The notes: generated by a model from the letters alone, not told the origin. A stretch of 64,000 nt of DNA from Adiantum capillus-veneris (GCA_014529385.2 CM043959.1:7104026-7168025); one strand, 5' to 3'. Positions 12,124-24,290 are shown, counted from the stretch's first letter. Made by a program: numbers and translations.

Positions 12124-14114
12124 TGTCAAGAAATTTGCAGTCTTGCCAGAAAAGCACCGGGCTTTTGGTTGTGAGAGTTTGTGAGAGAACTCCAAAAACT
12201 ATATGAAGGAGTTAAACCATAGATGCCATGAAGTCTAGGGTTTGGAAGGAAGTACAATCAAAGAAGCCCTACTCTTTTTCTCTTGCACTCACACACACAA
12301 AGAAAGAACACAAAAGAGAATATCAAAACAACACAAAGATAAAAACATCAAGGCTATGGTCATATCATATCATGGGTAATATGAAAGGGTTAACAAATGA
12401 GTTAATGGCGTTCAATCTTTGCTGACCAAACAAACTACGAATTGTTCTTTGGAATTTTAATTTTGTGCTTACCATAATATATATGTTTGTCGAGCGATTG
12501 GGGTTAATTGTGTGTACAAATCCTCTTGGTCCATAGCAAGATAACTACACTTACGTCAAAAGAAAAGTTATAGTCTATAAGGGGTAGTATGATGGGATCC
12601 GATGAAAGAGGTATTTCATTGAGCCTTTCCGGGTCAAAGAGAAACACTATACGTTGTTGAAAGTGTATTTTACGGCTAATACATACATTAATTCTAATGG
12701 ATTGCACAGAGTGGAAGTGATATAAACTCACAACATTTGGATTATTCATCTAGGATAGTATGTGAGAAATGTAGATATGAAAGAAGTGAAGAGATGAGAA
12801 GTTTTCCTCCCAAGCCCTATTCTTGCCCATAGGCAATAAGGATACTGCGGGGAGAGATGTACATGTATAGCAAGGAGAACATAGAATTTGTAGAGAGAAT
12901 GAATTTCTAGAGTGAGAGATAGGTTTAGTTAGAGAGGGATATGAAATTAGAGATATATGTTGGATTAGAGATGAAAAAGAAAACAACAAGAAATCAACAA
13001 TAAATCAAAGTAGAATACATCTTACTTGGCAAACCCTTTGGGAGTTATTCACTAATTTTGATGGAGAGAGAAGAAGAGGGAAGACTTCAAGCATTGATTG
13101 ATGCACCAAGTTCAACTCCTTCTTTGATTAGAGCTTATATTCCAAGGATAGCTTACAAGATTGGCTAGTCTTCCTCTAGGAATATGTGTAGGCTTAGGCT
13201 TATGTTTATAGCTAAGTACAATTAGACGTTCTTACTCTCACTCCTTATGAATTCATCTCATGAATGGCTTGAATAGTTTTCAAGGAAGAAGAGGTCCCCG
13301 TTTATAGGTGAAGGGAACCACCAAGGGTTTACACAAGAAGAGAAGAGCTAGTGTGGATAGAAACTGGAAAAGTTTGAAATGGGCTGTCCTTGCATGATGT
13401 GGACATTGTGGGGTTCAGTATTTTGATCATATCTCCTCAAGTGGCTCCAAATAAAGAAAAAAAATAGGAATAAAAAATTCAGCTCATTAACTACGCCTCC
13501 CATTTTATATACTTTTTCCAATTCGGATTGGAACCTTGTGTAAAAAAAATAATCAAAATAGGGTACAGTTTTGGCAGCAAAAGTCTTCTTGTGGTCCCCT
13601 TAGCGTAGACTTTTATTTGATTCCAATGGACACCTCATACCATATGAAAGCATGACATTGATCCTTGACAAAGTTTTGTAATCATGCTTCCAATAATGCA
13701 TTAAAATAGGTGTATCTTTGAAAATCATGTAAGCTAGTGTCCCACTAGGATTTGATTCCTTCCTAGTAGCTATTAAAAAGAAATATATAAAAAATATATA
13801 TATCTATATTGGAAGTTACCCTAGGTATAGGATCTAGCTAGGGTGTAATATGATAATGATATAGTAGAAATACAGAACCAATTCTTTTTGTCCCAAGTTA
13901 AAGAGACGGAGCTATTGACACTTTTTCCATAGTACTTTTTGACGGTAAAGTAAGAATATGTTACCCTTGAGATAAATAATAGGATGAGATAGAAATCTTA
14001 GTATTATACTTAGATATACATATGTACATTATAGAAATATACTTATGTATCTAAAAAGTTGCAAGATAGATCTTGTAGCATTCGTTCCCACTATGCATGT
14101 GTCACAGTACGACA
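12124..14114 (-). repeat. 5' LTR of the 4.1-14.1 kb element
   Basis: It pairs with 4111-6102. On the minus strand a TATAAA-type box lies at about 13301-13306 (CACCTATAAA), matching the TATAAAAGGGG of the related LTR at 20531, so the promoter and U3/R border can be placed near there. It ends TTGACA at the internal side. Confidence 0.95.
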
Positions 14115-14141
14115 TCGTACAATGACACTACTAAACACACA

Positions 14142-14142
<1 letters not shown>

Positions 14143-14199
<57 letters not shown>
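14143..14199. repeat. (CT)n microsatellite
   Basis: About 28 CT units lie some 30 bases outside the 5' LTR. Confidence 0.97.
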
Positions 14200-14202
<3 letters not shown>

Positions 14203-15063
14203 CTTTTGTGTTGTGTAATTTAAGGCCATAGAAGAAGCACTAATGGAGAACAGAAGACCTCGACGACCATCAACACGGATTTAGTCAGTGAAAGTATTCA
14301 ATAGCTTTGATTTGGACAATGGTTGATGGATTTCCATGTCATAAAATCTAATATCCAACATTAGAAAAATTTTGAACTCATTTTTGGTCCTTTTAAGAGT
14401 GCCACATCATCAAAGTTGTACAAAAGAAAGCAACCCGATAGACCCCTCTAAATATTGCTTAGAACCCCATGATATGACCTATCATTGGAAAGTTCTTGAA
14501 AAATGGATTCTAAAGAGCCAAGGTCTGAAAATTTTGGATGACTTCTATGAAAGTTATGCCATTTTTTTTCAATCAGCCAGGTTTTGTTACCGTTACGGTA
14601 ATCTAAAATCACCTTTTTCTAGATCTACATGAAGGCAATGTCCGATACATGCATGCTATATATCAATAGATAGCATTTGAAGAGTAGATTCTAAATATCC
14701 AACCTCCGACAAGTTTGGATCTTATTTGCAAAAAATTTACCGATCCCCACTTTTTGAAAGCTATGCCACATCAACAATTCTTGCAAGGCCCATTTTTGAG
14801 TCCAAACTTTTCCTAATGCCAACCTAAATAATTTTCTTATATTAAACTGATTATTTAATATGGAAGAATAAACGGGAACAAGGGTTAGAATATAGACATG
14901 TGCTAATAGATCTATCTCAACACGGGGCCAACGGGTCCAAATGAGAGATGGTCCGTCAAAGAGCAAGGCTAGCTTCATTGAAGACCTCTAAAGGTTAGTG
15001 TTATAAGTCCTTTGACCTTAGGTAAGCTAGGGCTAAGCTTAAGGTGGGAACGTGGCCCAATAT

Positions 15064-15240
15064 TGAGGTGCTTGTCGTGCTTGATGACTAAGGTGCTTGA
15101 GGTGCTTGTCATGCTTACTGACTAAGATACTTGAGGTGCTTGTCGTGCTTGCCGTCTAGGGAGCGTGAGGTGCTTGTGGGAACACTACCCAAGCTTGAGG
15201 TGCTTTGTCATGCTTGCTTACTAAGGTGCTTGAGGGTAAG
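15064..15240. repeat. 34-bp minisatellite
   Basis: TGAGGTGCTTGTCGTGCTT plus variable bases ending in CTAAGG recurs at 15064, 15098, 15132 and 15166 with exact 34-base spacing. A looser copy follows near 15195. Confidence 0.88.
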
Positions 15241-15559
15241 GTGTCCAAAAGTCAAATCCCATTCCTACAAGAGAGGGGGCAAGCCACACACACACACACA
15301 GTCACACAAGGCAAGCTTGGTTCAAAGAAAGCATATAGGACACATGTCAAGTTCCTCCTCATGTTGCCCTCATAGTGTGCCTAAAGCCTATTGGTTAGCC
15401 TCCCAAGGGTTCCAATGATAATTTTGTAGATTTTTTATTTTTTTTTTGCATTTATCAAGTCCTCTCTCTCAAAGGGGAAAGGGGGACACTTGTCCCAAGA
15501 CTACCCTTGTTGCTTGTAATGCATCCTGCATGTGATTGGGGCTTCAAGCTTGAGATAGA

Positions 15560-15581
15560 GGGGGGGGGGGGGGGGGGGGGG
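15560..15581. repeat. Poly-G run
   Basis: About 21-22 consecutive G. It can form a G-quadruplex, and its length is easily misread by sequencing. Confidence 0.9.
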
Positions 15582-16559
15582 CGGTTGACCAAAGCAAGAA
15601 GGGGGCTAGCTTGGGGGGTATACTTTCCCACACACACTCACTCACTCACACACACACACTCTCATTGTGTGAAGTGCAAAGTGCAAGAGCTCCATCTCCT
15701 TCTCCAAGAAAGTAGAGAAGTTGAGAGCTTACACCAACACTCTTGGCTATGGAATGCAAATTCAACCAAGAGCCATGCTTCACTGCTTAAGCTTGCCATC
15801 TTCTCCATCTTCATTACTATGCTATTATGTATGCTAGCAAGAAGAACGATGATAAGTGAGGAACTATTTCTTTCTCCTATGGAATGTTTCTTCTTACTCT
15901 TCCCTACCCTCATTCCCTACTAGCTCTCTCCACCTTTGAAGGTGTTTGAGGCCTTAGGACTGAAGCTTGGGATAGTTAATTCTTTTTGCAAAGTTTATGT
16001 CGTGCTCATGATGCATGAATCTTTCCATCTTCCTTGCATCACTTAGGTCACAAGGAACACAAAGATTGTATTGTACCAAGTCTCTCTTGATGGGATAAAC
16101 TATAATACAAACGCCTATTGAAGGGGGGGCCGGCTCCACATAAATTCGGTCCTCAATTGTTGTCATGTTCTCTAAACCCTCTCTCTTGCAAAAGTATTGT
16201 TCATGCCAAGTTAACTAAGTACCATGTTTATGTTGCTACCATCAATTAAGTTCACCCTCTATGCTCACAAAGTAATCTTTACAAAAGTGCTTTATCTAAT
16301 TTCCTAATTCCGCTACTCTCAAAGTTCATAGGCCATTTTCATTACGTTGGAATCCGAGCATTTGGTTTCTCTTTTATTTCTTGAGAAGAGAGGTCCTTAA
16401 GTAGCCTATTAATGGTTGATTTTGTTAATTATATTAGGTGAACGGGGTATTTTTAGACTTGCCTACGGCTTTCCATTGAGCCATAAGAAGTCTGAAAGGA
16501 GATAGCCCTCGGCAACTTTAAATAAAAAACCCACTCCACTACTCTGTATAATTAACCAA

Positions 16560-19120
16560 TTCGAGCCGTGGGTGTAGATATTTACGTGCCGATTTTCAAA
16601 GGCGAAGAGAAGTAGCAACTAAGGTTTTGAATTGCCAAAGCATACACTAAGTAAGTACTCATAATTTTGTTAACATGGTTGACAATAACCAAGAGAGTAG
16701 AATGAACATTGATAACTTTGATTTTTCACATGAAGGTGCTAATGATGATGCCCCATGTTTGTCAATTATCTTGTTACTAGGTTGCAGCAAGCTATGGGCG
16801 ACCCTACTTTGCAAGCCGAAGTTACTCAACGACTTCGTTCTTATGGGATTTCCCTTCCTCTCCAAGAGGAGAGAGAGCTTAGGAGGCCTCTTGAAGAGAC
16901 CCCCAAAAGAAGACTCTCTCTAGGAGAGAGGGAATGCAAAGAGCAAGAAAGTAACGAAACATTAAGTTTCTCTGAAGAAGTGGCTCCACGAAGACGAGGG
17001 TCTAGACGATCGCCAACTCCTCCCAAGAGGAAAGGATCAACCCACAGTCCTTCTCTTTGTCAATCCAAAAGGGAGGAGAGGAAACAAAGGAAGAAATGGG
17101 CAAGAAAGTGGTCACCTCCTTCTCCTTCTTCTTCACCTTCCTCTTCTTTCGATGAAAGCTATGGCTATTCTCCTAACGAATACAAGAGGGGAGAACATCA
17201 CAAATCATACCCTGCATGGTGAAGGTCACAAAATCTCAAGAAGTTTAAAGAAGGAGGAAAGAGTATATCTTTTCTCACCTATGATGGCACCAAAGGTGCC
17301 ACCGACAAAGTATTGGCCTTCATCCAGCAATTTAATGTGGCCTTTGGAGACGAGGGCCTCACGGAGTCCTCCATGCTATACCATGTAGCTATGCACTTCC
17401 AAAAATCGGCTTGTCAATGGTGGGCTAGCCTTCGCGGCAATGGCAAAGACCCAAAGACATGGAAAACTATACAAGTTTTCATCACATGAAGAAATTCCTT
17501 GCAAGCGATGCAAAGGAAAAAGTGCTCACCGAATGGTGCAGTTTGAAGCTTCTCTCCCATGAGTCTATCCACAAATATGTAGACAAGTTTTGGGATTTAC
17601 ATCTCAAGGCTATTGTCTTTCAAAAGATAGACTTTGTCGAGCAAAAGTAGTAATTTTGTGTGGGATTTACTTGAAGAGATGGCTGAGTACATCAACTCTC
17701 AATGGCCTGGTTCTATCACCGAAGTAATCCACCACACCATGGTTGCTTTGCGCATCGATTTCCAACAAGGGGCTAGACGGAATCTCAAGCCCATAGAACA
17801 TAAAGACAAAAGTGATGCCAAGGGGAAAATCAATGCCCAAAATTCTTCCCAAGGTAATTCCAACAACAACAACAACAACAATCGGTCCAAGGAGAAGGAA
17901 GTTTACAAAGGTAAAACATACAAGACTATGTTTTAAAATGTGTGGTATGCCAAAAGACCGAGTATGATAGAGGGAAGCAACCTGGATCACTTTAGCCATT
18001 GCCTATCCCAAATTCACCATGGGAGAGTATATCCATGGATTTCATCTTTGGATTATCCAAGTCTATCCATGGGAATATGGTAATATGGACAATAGTCAAT
18101 AGGTTTAGCAAGCAAGCACACTTTATTATTGTCAAGAAGACTATTAAGGCACACCAAGTGGCAACTCTCTCCATGTCACATATTTTCAAACACCATGGAT
18201 TACCAATATCCATCGTGTCAGATAGAGGTCTTAGAATGACCAGTAATTTTTGGAAAGTTCTCTTTGAAAATCTAGGAACAAGATTGAATTTCTCTTCGGC
18301 CTATCACCCACAAACAGATGGACAAAGTGAGATAGCCATCTTATGATACTCGATCTACTAAAGACTTATGTTACTGAAGTAGATCAATGCTCACACTGGG
18401 AAAAGTACTTATCTCTTGTAGAGTCTGCGTACAATAATACTGTACATACTTCTATGAGAAAAGAACCTTTTGAAATCATTGAGGGAAGACCTAAAAGTCC
18501 CTTGTTACTTAAGGTACATGGGAAGATCTTCACTGCCGATGAGTGTAGCCGTAACCTACAAGAATCTTTTCAAAAGATTAAGGAGGCCATATTCATCTGT
18601 CAACAAAGGAAAAAAGCTTCTGCTGACAAGCACAGAAGGGCCTTCATTCAAAGAAAATGATTGGGTCTTACTTAAGTTTACCAAGGCTCGATTGAGGCAA
18701 ACGACGGGAAAAAATCTTACGGGACATCAAAAGTATTATGCTAAGCTAGCAAAAAGATACTATGATCCTTTCCAAATCTTGAAGCCCATCAATGAGATGT
18801 CTTATCAACTCAAGTTGCCCAACCATTGACTCATACATAATGCTTTTCATGTGAGCCTACTTAAGCCGTACAAAGGAGAACCACCAAGTAAACCAATTAT
18901 TGAAGACCCTCCCAAAATCAAAGACCAAGAAGAGGTGCTACAATCCGAATCTATCCGTTGGCATGAAGACAAGGTACTACTTCATGGTAAGATTATCCGA
19001 TGGTATCTTATTAAGTTCAAAAAATTATCCTTTTGAATATGTTAGATGGATGCAAGGAATAAAACTTAAGGATAGTATGAACCTTGTCAATGCTTACCAT
19101 GCCACATTAGAGTAAAAAAA
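16560..19120 (+). mobile_element. Ty3/Gypsy relic with gag and integrase parts
   Basis: Two coding parts of a plus-strand Ty3/Gypsy element lie close together. The gag-like part (16675-17936) has a charged, serine-rich start, then a QWWASLRGNGKDPKTWK block typical of retrotransposon gag, and ends in an asparagine/lysine-rich tail. The integrase part (17999-19115) has PWESISMDFIFGLSKS, NRFSKQAHFI, SDRGLRMTSNFW and YHPQTDGQSE, then the GPY/F-like region. Protease, RT and RNase H are not recognisable between them. The relic is badly broken (six or more places) and plainly dead. A chromodomain-like end is possible near 18950-19110, but I would not insist on it. Confidence 0.85.
17999..18829 (+). 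mobile_element. Integrase part of the Ty3 relic
   Basis: The rve core is clear: SMDFI, then SDRGLRMTS, then YHPQTDGQSEIA, the chromovirus-style integrase signature. Downstream WVLLKFTKARLRQT and RYYDPFQILKPINEMSYQLK fit the C-terminal GPY/F domain. It is from a different Ty3 lineage than the element at 4-14 kb, whose glutamate motif reads GNGKNERGH. Fossil part. Confidence 0.88.
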
Positions 19121-19645
19121 TGCACAAATTTATTTTAAATGACCAATGTTTTTGTCTTATAAGACTAGTTCTCTTTTTTTTATTGTGCACAAATTTAAAT
19201 AGTATACATGCTTAGAATCATGTTTGTGATGACAACGTCTCTCAAACACCAAGTATAATTTGTCACTCTACTTGGGAAAATGAAATGGACTAACGAGCAG
19301 ACATGCTTGCGGAAGCTATGTCTCCCAAGCACCAAATGGATTAGTCATCCATCTTGGAAAGATGTCGTAGGGTAAAAAGGGATCCTCTACCCATTAAGCA
19401 ACATTGACTAATGAGTGTTACCATATACATGTGGTAGTGATCTGTGTGAACACACTTAGGACCGCTGGGGCATGTTTTTCCTCTTTAGGAGGTTTTTTCC
19501 TTCATGCATTGTATATATGCCCATTCATTCTAGGGCTATCTATCTTTCAATTGCACACAAGTAATACACTCTTTGTTGTGTGTCTTGACCTTCCTTCGTC
19601 TTCTCCAAGCTGTGTGCATTTCCCTACAACGCTAAATCCAATAAT

Positions 19646-19657
19646 TGGTATCAGAGC
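19646..19657 (+). promoter_or_regulatory. Primer-binding site for initiator Met tRNA
   Basis: TGGTATCAGAGC is the classical plant retrotransposon primer site complementary to the 3' end of initiator methionine tRNA. It sits a few bases after a plausible LTR end (...AAATCCA). Confidence 0.9.
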
Positions 19658-20530
19658 AGGTTATGTCCTCCCAAGCTTAGTCGCCAGCAGCTCCAACATA
19701 TGCTGTCGTACTGTGACACGTACATAGTGGGAACGAATGCTACAAGATCTATCTTGTGACTTTTTAGATACATAAGTATATTTTTTATAATGTACATATG
19801 GATATCCGAGTATAATAATAAATCTTTCTATCTCATCCTATTATTTATCTCAAGGGTAACATATTCTTACTTTACCGTCAAAAAGTACTATGGGAAAAAA
19901 CGTCAATAGCTCCGCCTCTTTAACTAAGGGCAAAAAACATTAGTTATTTCTTTAAACTATCTCATTGTTATCTCATACCTTAGTTAGATTGTATATCTAG
20001 GGTAACATTCAATATATATATATTCTATGTATTTTTCAAATTTTTCTTATATTTCTTTTTAATAGCTACTAGGAAGCAATCAAATCCTAGTGGGACACTA
20101 ACTCGCATGATTCTCAAAGATACATCTATTTTAATGCATTATTGTAAGCATGATTACAAAACTTTGTCAAGGATCAATGTCATGATTTCATATTGCATGA
20201 GGTGTCCATTGGAATCAAATGAAAGTCTAGGCTAAGGGAACCACAAGAAGACTTTTGTTGCCAAAACTGTACCCTATTTTGATGATTTTTTAACACAAGG
20301 TTCCAATCCAAAATGAAAAAAGTATATAAAATGAGAGTCATAGCTTATGAGCTGAATTTTCTATCCCTATTTTTAATTTTTTATTTGGAACCACGGTTGA
20401 GGAGATATGATCCAAATACTGGACCCCAGTCTGTCCACATCATGCAGAGACAACTCATTTCAAACTTTGCGAGTTCCTGTTCACACTGACTCTTCTCTTT
20501 CTTGTGTAACCCTTGGGGTTTCCCTTCACC

Positions 20531-20540
20531 TATAAAAGGG
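20531..20540 (+). promoter_or_regulatory. TATA box of the lone LTR
   Basis: CACCTATAAAAGGGGACC is a well-formed plant TATA box at a place shared by all three LTR copies. Confidence 0.75.
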
Positions 20541-20704
20541 GACCTCTTCTTACTTGTAAACCATTTATGAGATGAGTTCAAGAGGGAGTGAGAGTAGTAA
20601 TGCCGAATTGTACTTAGCCATAAACATAAGCCTAAGCCTACACTTACTCCTAGAGGAAGACTAGCCAATCTTGTAAACTGTCCTTGGATGATATCTCTAA
20701 TCAA

Positions 20705-20985
20705 AGAAGGACTTGAACTTGGTGCATCAATCAAGGCTTGAAGTCTTCCCTCTTCTTCTCTCTCCATAAAAAATGATGGATAATTGCCGAAGGTTTTGTC
20801 AAGCAAGATGTGTTCTACTTTGATATTTTGTTGATTTCTTCTTAGAAGGACTTGAACTTGGTGCATCAATCAAGGCGTGAAGTCTTCCCTCTTCTTTTCT
20901 CTCCATAAAAAATGGTGGATAACTGCCAAAGGGTTTGTCAAGCAAGATGTGTTCTACTTTGATATTTTGTTGATTTCTTGTTGTT
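20705..20985 (+). repeat. 139-bp tandem duplication inside the lone LTR
   Basis: AGAAGGACTTGAACTTGGTG starts at 20705 and again at 20844, and the following ~135 bases are nearly the same in both. The other two LTR copies have this segment once, so the duplication came after this copy separated from them. Confidence 0.9.
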
Positions 20986-22096
20986 TCTTTTTTTGCATCT
21001 CTATTCCAACATACATCTCTAATTTTATCTCTCTCACTCTTAGAAATTCATTCTCTCTACAAATTCTAGGTTCTCCTTGCTACAGGTACATCTCTCCTCG
21101 CAATTTTCTTATTTCCTTAACTTCTCTCATATCTACATTTTGCACATACTAGAGTTATTCTAGATGAATAATCCACATGATGTGAACTTCTATTGCTTAC
21201 ACTCTGTACGATCTATTGAAATTAACGTATGGATTAGCCGTAAAATACACTTTCAACAATGTATAGTGTTTCTCTTTGGCCCAGAAAGGCTCAATGAAAT
21301 ATATCTTTCACCGGATCCCATTATACTATCTCTTATAGACTATAACTCTTCTTTTAACATAAGTGTAGTTATCTTGCTATGAACCAAGAGGATTTGTACA
21401 CACAATTAATCCCAATAACTAGACAAAAAATATATATATTATAATAAGCACAAAATTACAATTCCAAAGAACAATCCGTAGCCTGTTTGGTCGGCAAAGA
21501 GTGAACGCCATTAACTTATCTATTAACCCTTTCATATTACCCATTATACGATAGACCATAGTCTTGATGTTTTCATCTTTGTGTTATTTTGATATTCTCT
21601 TTTGTGTTCTTTCTTTGTGTGTGTAAGTGCAAGAGAGAAAGAGTGGAGATTCTTTGATTGCACTTCCTTCCAAACCCTAGACTTCATGGCATCTATGGTA
21701 TAACTCCTTCATATAGTTTTTGGAGTTCTCTCACAAACTCTCACAGCCAAAAACCCGGTGCTTTCCTGGCAAGACCACAAACTTCTCGACAACGCCTGCT
21801 CACTTTCTTCGATTTCTGTGAGCTTTGGCAAGCGTTCGCAGGTCAACAAAAATTTTGGGCAAGTTCGTGGAGCTCTATCTGCTCAGATTTTTGATTCGGG
21901 CTCATTTTGACCTCCGTTTCCACTACAAGCAATACTACAAAGGCTATTTTGTCATTTGTGCAGAATTTCTTTCAGTGTCATTTTTTGCATAACAGGTCCC
22001 TTGCAGTCTTCTACAGTTTGTGCTATATAGCACGTGTTGTTCTCGCTTCGTTTCTCCTCTTTTTGGGTAGTTTTCACATCAGGTGCAACATTTACC

Positions 22097-22400
22097 ATGG
22101 CTAACAATAACACAAATGTATTCAAGATGTTTGCTGTTGAGGACAGATTAGATGGGGACAATTACCCTATTTGGGCTTACATAAAGCAACATTTTCTTGT
22201 GTCCAATGGTGTGTGGAATATTCTGTAGGGCATTGATGTATGTCCTGGTTCTGAGGATGTAGGCAATGCTGAGGATGTTGCAGGTCTTGCTGCAAGGATT
22301 TCTACTGTTAGAGTTGTTTTGCCTACGATAGAACAAGCTCGTTGGGATGTAAAGGATGCGCACGCTCATACATTGATTGTGTTGTCTGTGATGTGCACCA
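22097..22400 (+). mobile_element. Copia gag start
   Basis: From the ATG at 22097 the frame reads MANNNTNVFKMFAVE, then RLDGDNYPIWAYIKQHFLV and NGVWNIL. This is the N-terminal pattern of plant Copia gag proteins (L-G-NY-W-..-M...L....LW). A short further stretch to ~22400 keeps the pattern in part. Fossil. Confidence 0.85.
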
Positions 22401-22409
22401 TTACTCCTA

Positions 22410-22850
22410 CCAGAAATTAAAATGAACATTGAAGGAGGTTTGAACTACAAAAATGAAAATGGAGGGAGACTATAACTTGAAAAAATTCAACGCACCCTCT
22501 CATGACAAGAAATATAGAATTCAGGATTGATGAATTGTGGTACAACAATCTATGAGAGAGCCAAAAGAACCTAGAACATTGTATGATGGACCTGAGAACG
22601 CAAAAAACCAAAAAATCACAAAAAATTGTCCAAAACGGAGTGCAAGAGTGAATACCAGAAATTAAAACGAACATTGAAGGAGGTTTGGACTACGAAAATG
22701 AAAATGGAGGGAGACTCTAACTTGAAAAAATCTAACGCACCCTCTCATTACAAGAAATATAGAATTCAGGATTGACGAATTGTGGTAGAACAACCTATGA
22801 GAGAGCCAAAAAAACCTAGAACATTGTATGATGGACCTGAGAACGCAAAG
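22410..22850 (+). repeat. 243-bp direct duplication beside the Ty3 RT fragment
   Basis: The block starting ACCAGAAATTAAAATGAACA at 22410 recurs at 22653 (AAAACGAACA) with about 95 percent identity by eye. Both copies hold the same GGAGGTTTG, CCTCTCAT and GGACCTGAGAACGC landmarks. The second copy runs straight into the AAGATAGATTTGGC that begins the RT-linked frame. The duplicated sequence is therefore probably the segment upstream of RT in that Ty3 relic. Confidence 0.88.
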
Positions 22851-23640
22851 AAGATAGATTTGGCTAAACCAAGAGAAGAACTAAAACTGGCTTACATAGT
22901 TACGTATCTTACAAGGAAGAGGAACAACTATTGATAGCTACCCTCAAACAATACAAAGATGTATTTGTTTGGTCATACATGGATCTTAAAGGGGTAGATC
23001 CTAGTATTTTCAACATACGATACCTTTGAAAAGCAATGCAAAACTGCATCGACAACTTCCATACACATACAATGAAACCTTTGCAAGAAAATTTAAGGAA
23101 GGGATAGACAAATTGAAAGATGCAAAATTCATCTATGAGATTGAACACATGGAGTGGGTATCACCCATTGTCATGGTGCCTAAAAAGAACTATAAATTAT
23201 GAGTGTGTGTAAATCTCAAGCAAGTTAACACTGCTACAATTAGAGGCAACTATCCCTTACGCATCACAATTCATGTGATTGAAAGAGTTGCTGGGAAGGA
23301 AGCTTACAAATTTCTAGATGGGCTTTTATGCTATAATCAACTCACAATCAGACTAGAGGATCAACACAAAAGTGCCTTTGCTATAGAATGGGGCATTTTT
23401 GTATATCGGGTAATACCATTTGGTCTCACAAATACACCTAGCACATTCCAAAGGCTTATGAGTCATGCCTTCAAGGAATATGTGAGACAATTCTTAGAGA
23501 TTTATATGGATGACCTGTGTGTGCATTCTCTTCACAGAAGTGAACATGTCAAGCACCTAAAGAAAGTATTTGAGAAATGCAGGAGTGTTTTTTCATGGTA
23601 AGACAAGGCAAACAACATCTTTCATGTCCATGTTGATGCA
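22850..23640 (+). mobile_element. Ty3/Gypsy reverse transcriptase fragment
   Basis: The first part reads KIDLAKPREELKLAYIV. The clear part (23203-23601) has VCVNLKQVNTATIRGNYPL, AFAIEWGIFVYRVIPFGLTN, TFQRLMSHAF and IYMDDLCVHS, that is the palm with its YMDD-type box. No RNase H or integrase follows. Fossil, broken in several places. The sequence differs clearly from the RT at 8142-9488, so this is another lineage. Confidence 0.9.
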
Positions 23641-23689
23641 TCGTGTAAGGTCTCCACCTTTCTAGCTGTAGAGGAATCAACTTTAAGCT

Positions 23690-24290
23690 TTAGGGGAAAG
23701 CAGTGGACATACAAACAGGTAAAGCACTATCTCAAAAGCAATTAAAAATGGTATTTTTGGAACCTTAAGCACAACAAACCCAGGGCTAGAAATTCTCAGA
23801 ATTAAGTTCGGACCAAAACTGATCCCACTAGTCCCTCCGGAAGATTCAATGTAAATTAAATTGCCAAGAAAAATTGGATGGTTAATCATTTAAGCATAGA
23901 CTTTTACTAAGGCCTCCTAGATATTTTACAGATATTTACAAGATATTTACTAATTAAGCAAAAAATAGGTTAAAAATTAGGAGATTTGATTTTTAAAGCT
24001 GGCAGGTGCTGGGAGGGGTCATCATTAACCTGCCAAGGATAGAGAAAGCAGCAGGGGGCGCTAGGGGCGTTGTAGGGCTGCCTTGGGATGCAAGCTACTG
24101 CCATTTCCAGTCCGTGAGTGCCTAGAAACCTATAAATATGACCCCTTGCTTCACAATTTCAGACAGACTCGGAGTCCTGGCCATTTCTCTCTCACATAGA
24201 GAGAACTCTACTAAAAAATCACTAGAGAGAAGAAACTCTAGCTGATTATCCACGGTAATTGGCCAAATCTCTTTTTAATTAGCAAAATTA
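23690..24290 (+). promoter_or_regulatory. LTR-like promoter region with TATA box
   Basis: CCTATAAATATGACCCC (TATA at 24131-24140) is followed ~60 bases on by a short leader containing CTCTCTCACATAGAGAGAAC, a small inverted repeat. AT-rich leader and a gag start follow far downstream. The layout is that of an LTR plus leader, but I found no second copy of the LTR, so its edges are open. Confidence 0.45.

Larger units (their letters stand above)
4111..14114 (-). mobile_element. Ty3/Gypsy-like LTR retrotransposon with both LTRs, broken
   Basis: The two ~2-kb direct repeats (4111-6102 and 12124-14114) begin with TGTCGTACTGTGACAC and end in ACA when read on the minus strand. Between them lie, in Ty3/Gypsy order, gag, retropepsin-like protease, reverse transcriptase, RNase H, integrase and a basic tail. 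Protease-RT-RNaseH-integrase is the Ty3 order; in Copia, integrase precedes RT. A purine tract directly abuts the 3' LTR. The coding part is a fossil, broken in roughly eight places. In a ~350-base stretch of the LTRs compared by eye (from 4201 and from 12214) I counted about 17 differences, near 5 percent, so the insertion is not recent. The five bases outside each end do not match, so no clear target duplication is seen. I saw no chromodomain in the tail. The exact lineage is not resolved. Confidence 0.93.
14200..16560. other. Spacer with simple repeats, no recognised gene
   Basis: Holds the 34-bp minisatellite (15064-15240), a short CA tract near 15292, a 22-base G run and a mixed CACT/CA tract near 15633-15660. 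Frames such as 14372-14632 and 15507-15923 show no family motif. The part from ~15900 on may include the LTR or leader of the Ty3 relic that follows, but its edges cannot be fixed by eye. Confidence 0.5.
19704..21791 (+). repeat. Lone LTR of the 4-14 kb element family
   Basis: It begins TGTCGTACTGTGACACG and ends ...CTCGACA, and matches the two LTRs at 4111-6102 and 12124-14114 along its whole length in the opposite orientation. Neither the element's primer region and gag nor its polypurine tract is found beside it. Copia leader sequence continues on both sides, which fits a solo LTR left by recombination between the two LTRs of an inserted element. The flanks read ATGC and ACGC, at best an imperfect short target duplication. 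It is more diverged from the other two than they are from each other, and it has a private internal duplication. Confidence 0.85.
19200..22405 (+). mobile_element. Copia relic, 5' end only, with a lone LTR inside
   Basis: From left to right: a probable 5' LTR ending near 19640 (left edge uncertain), a Met-tRNA primer site (19646-19657), leader sequence, a lone foreign LTR (19704-21791), the rest of the leader, and a Copia gag start (22097-22400). No protease, integrase or RT of Copia type follows. At about 22410 the sequence changes to Ty3-type material, so the 3' part is gone. Fossil. Confidence 0.7.
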
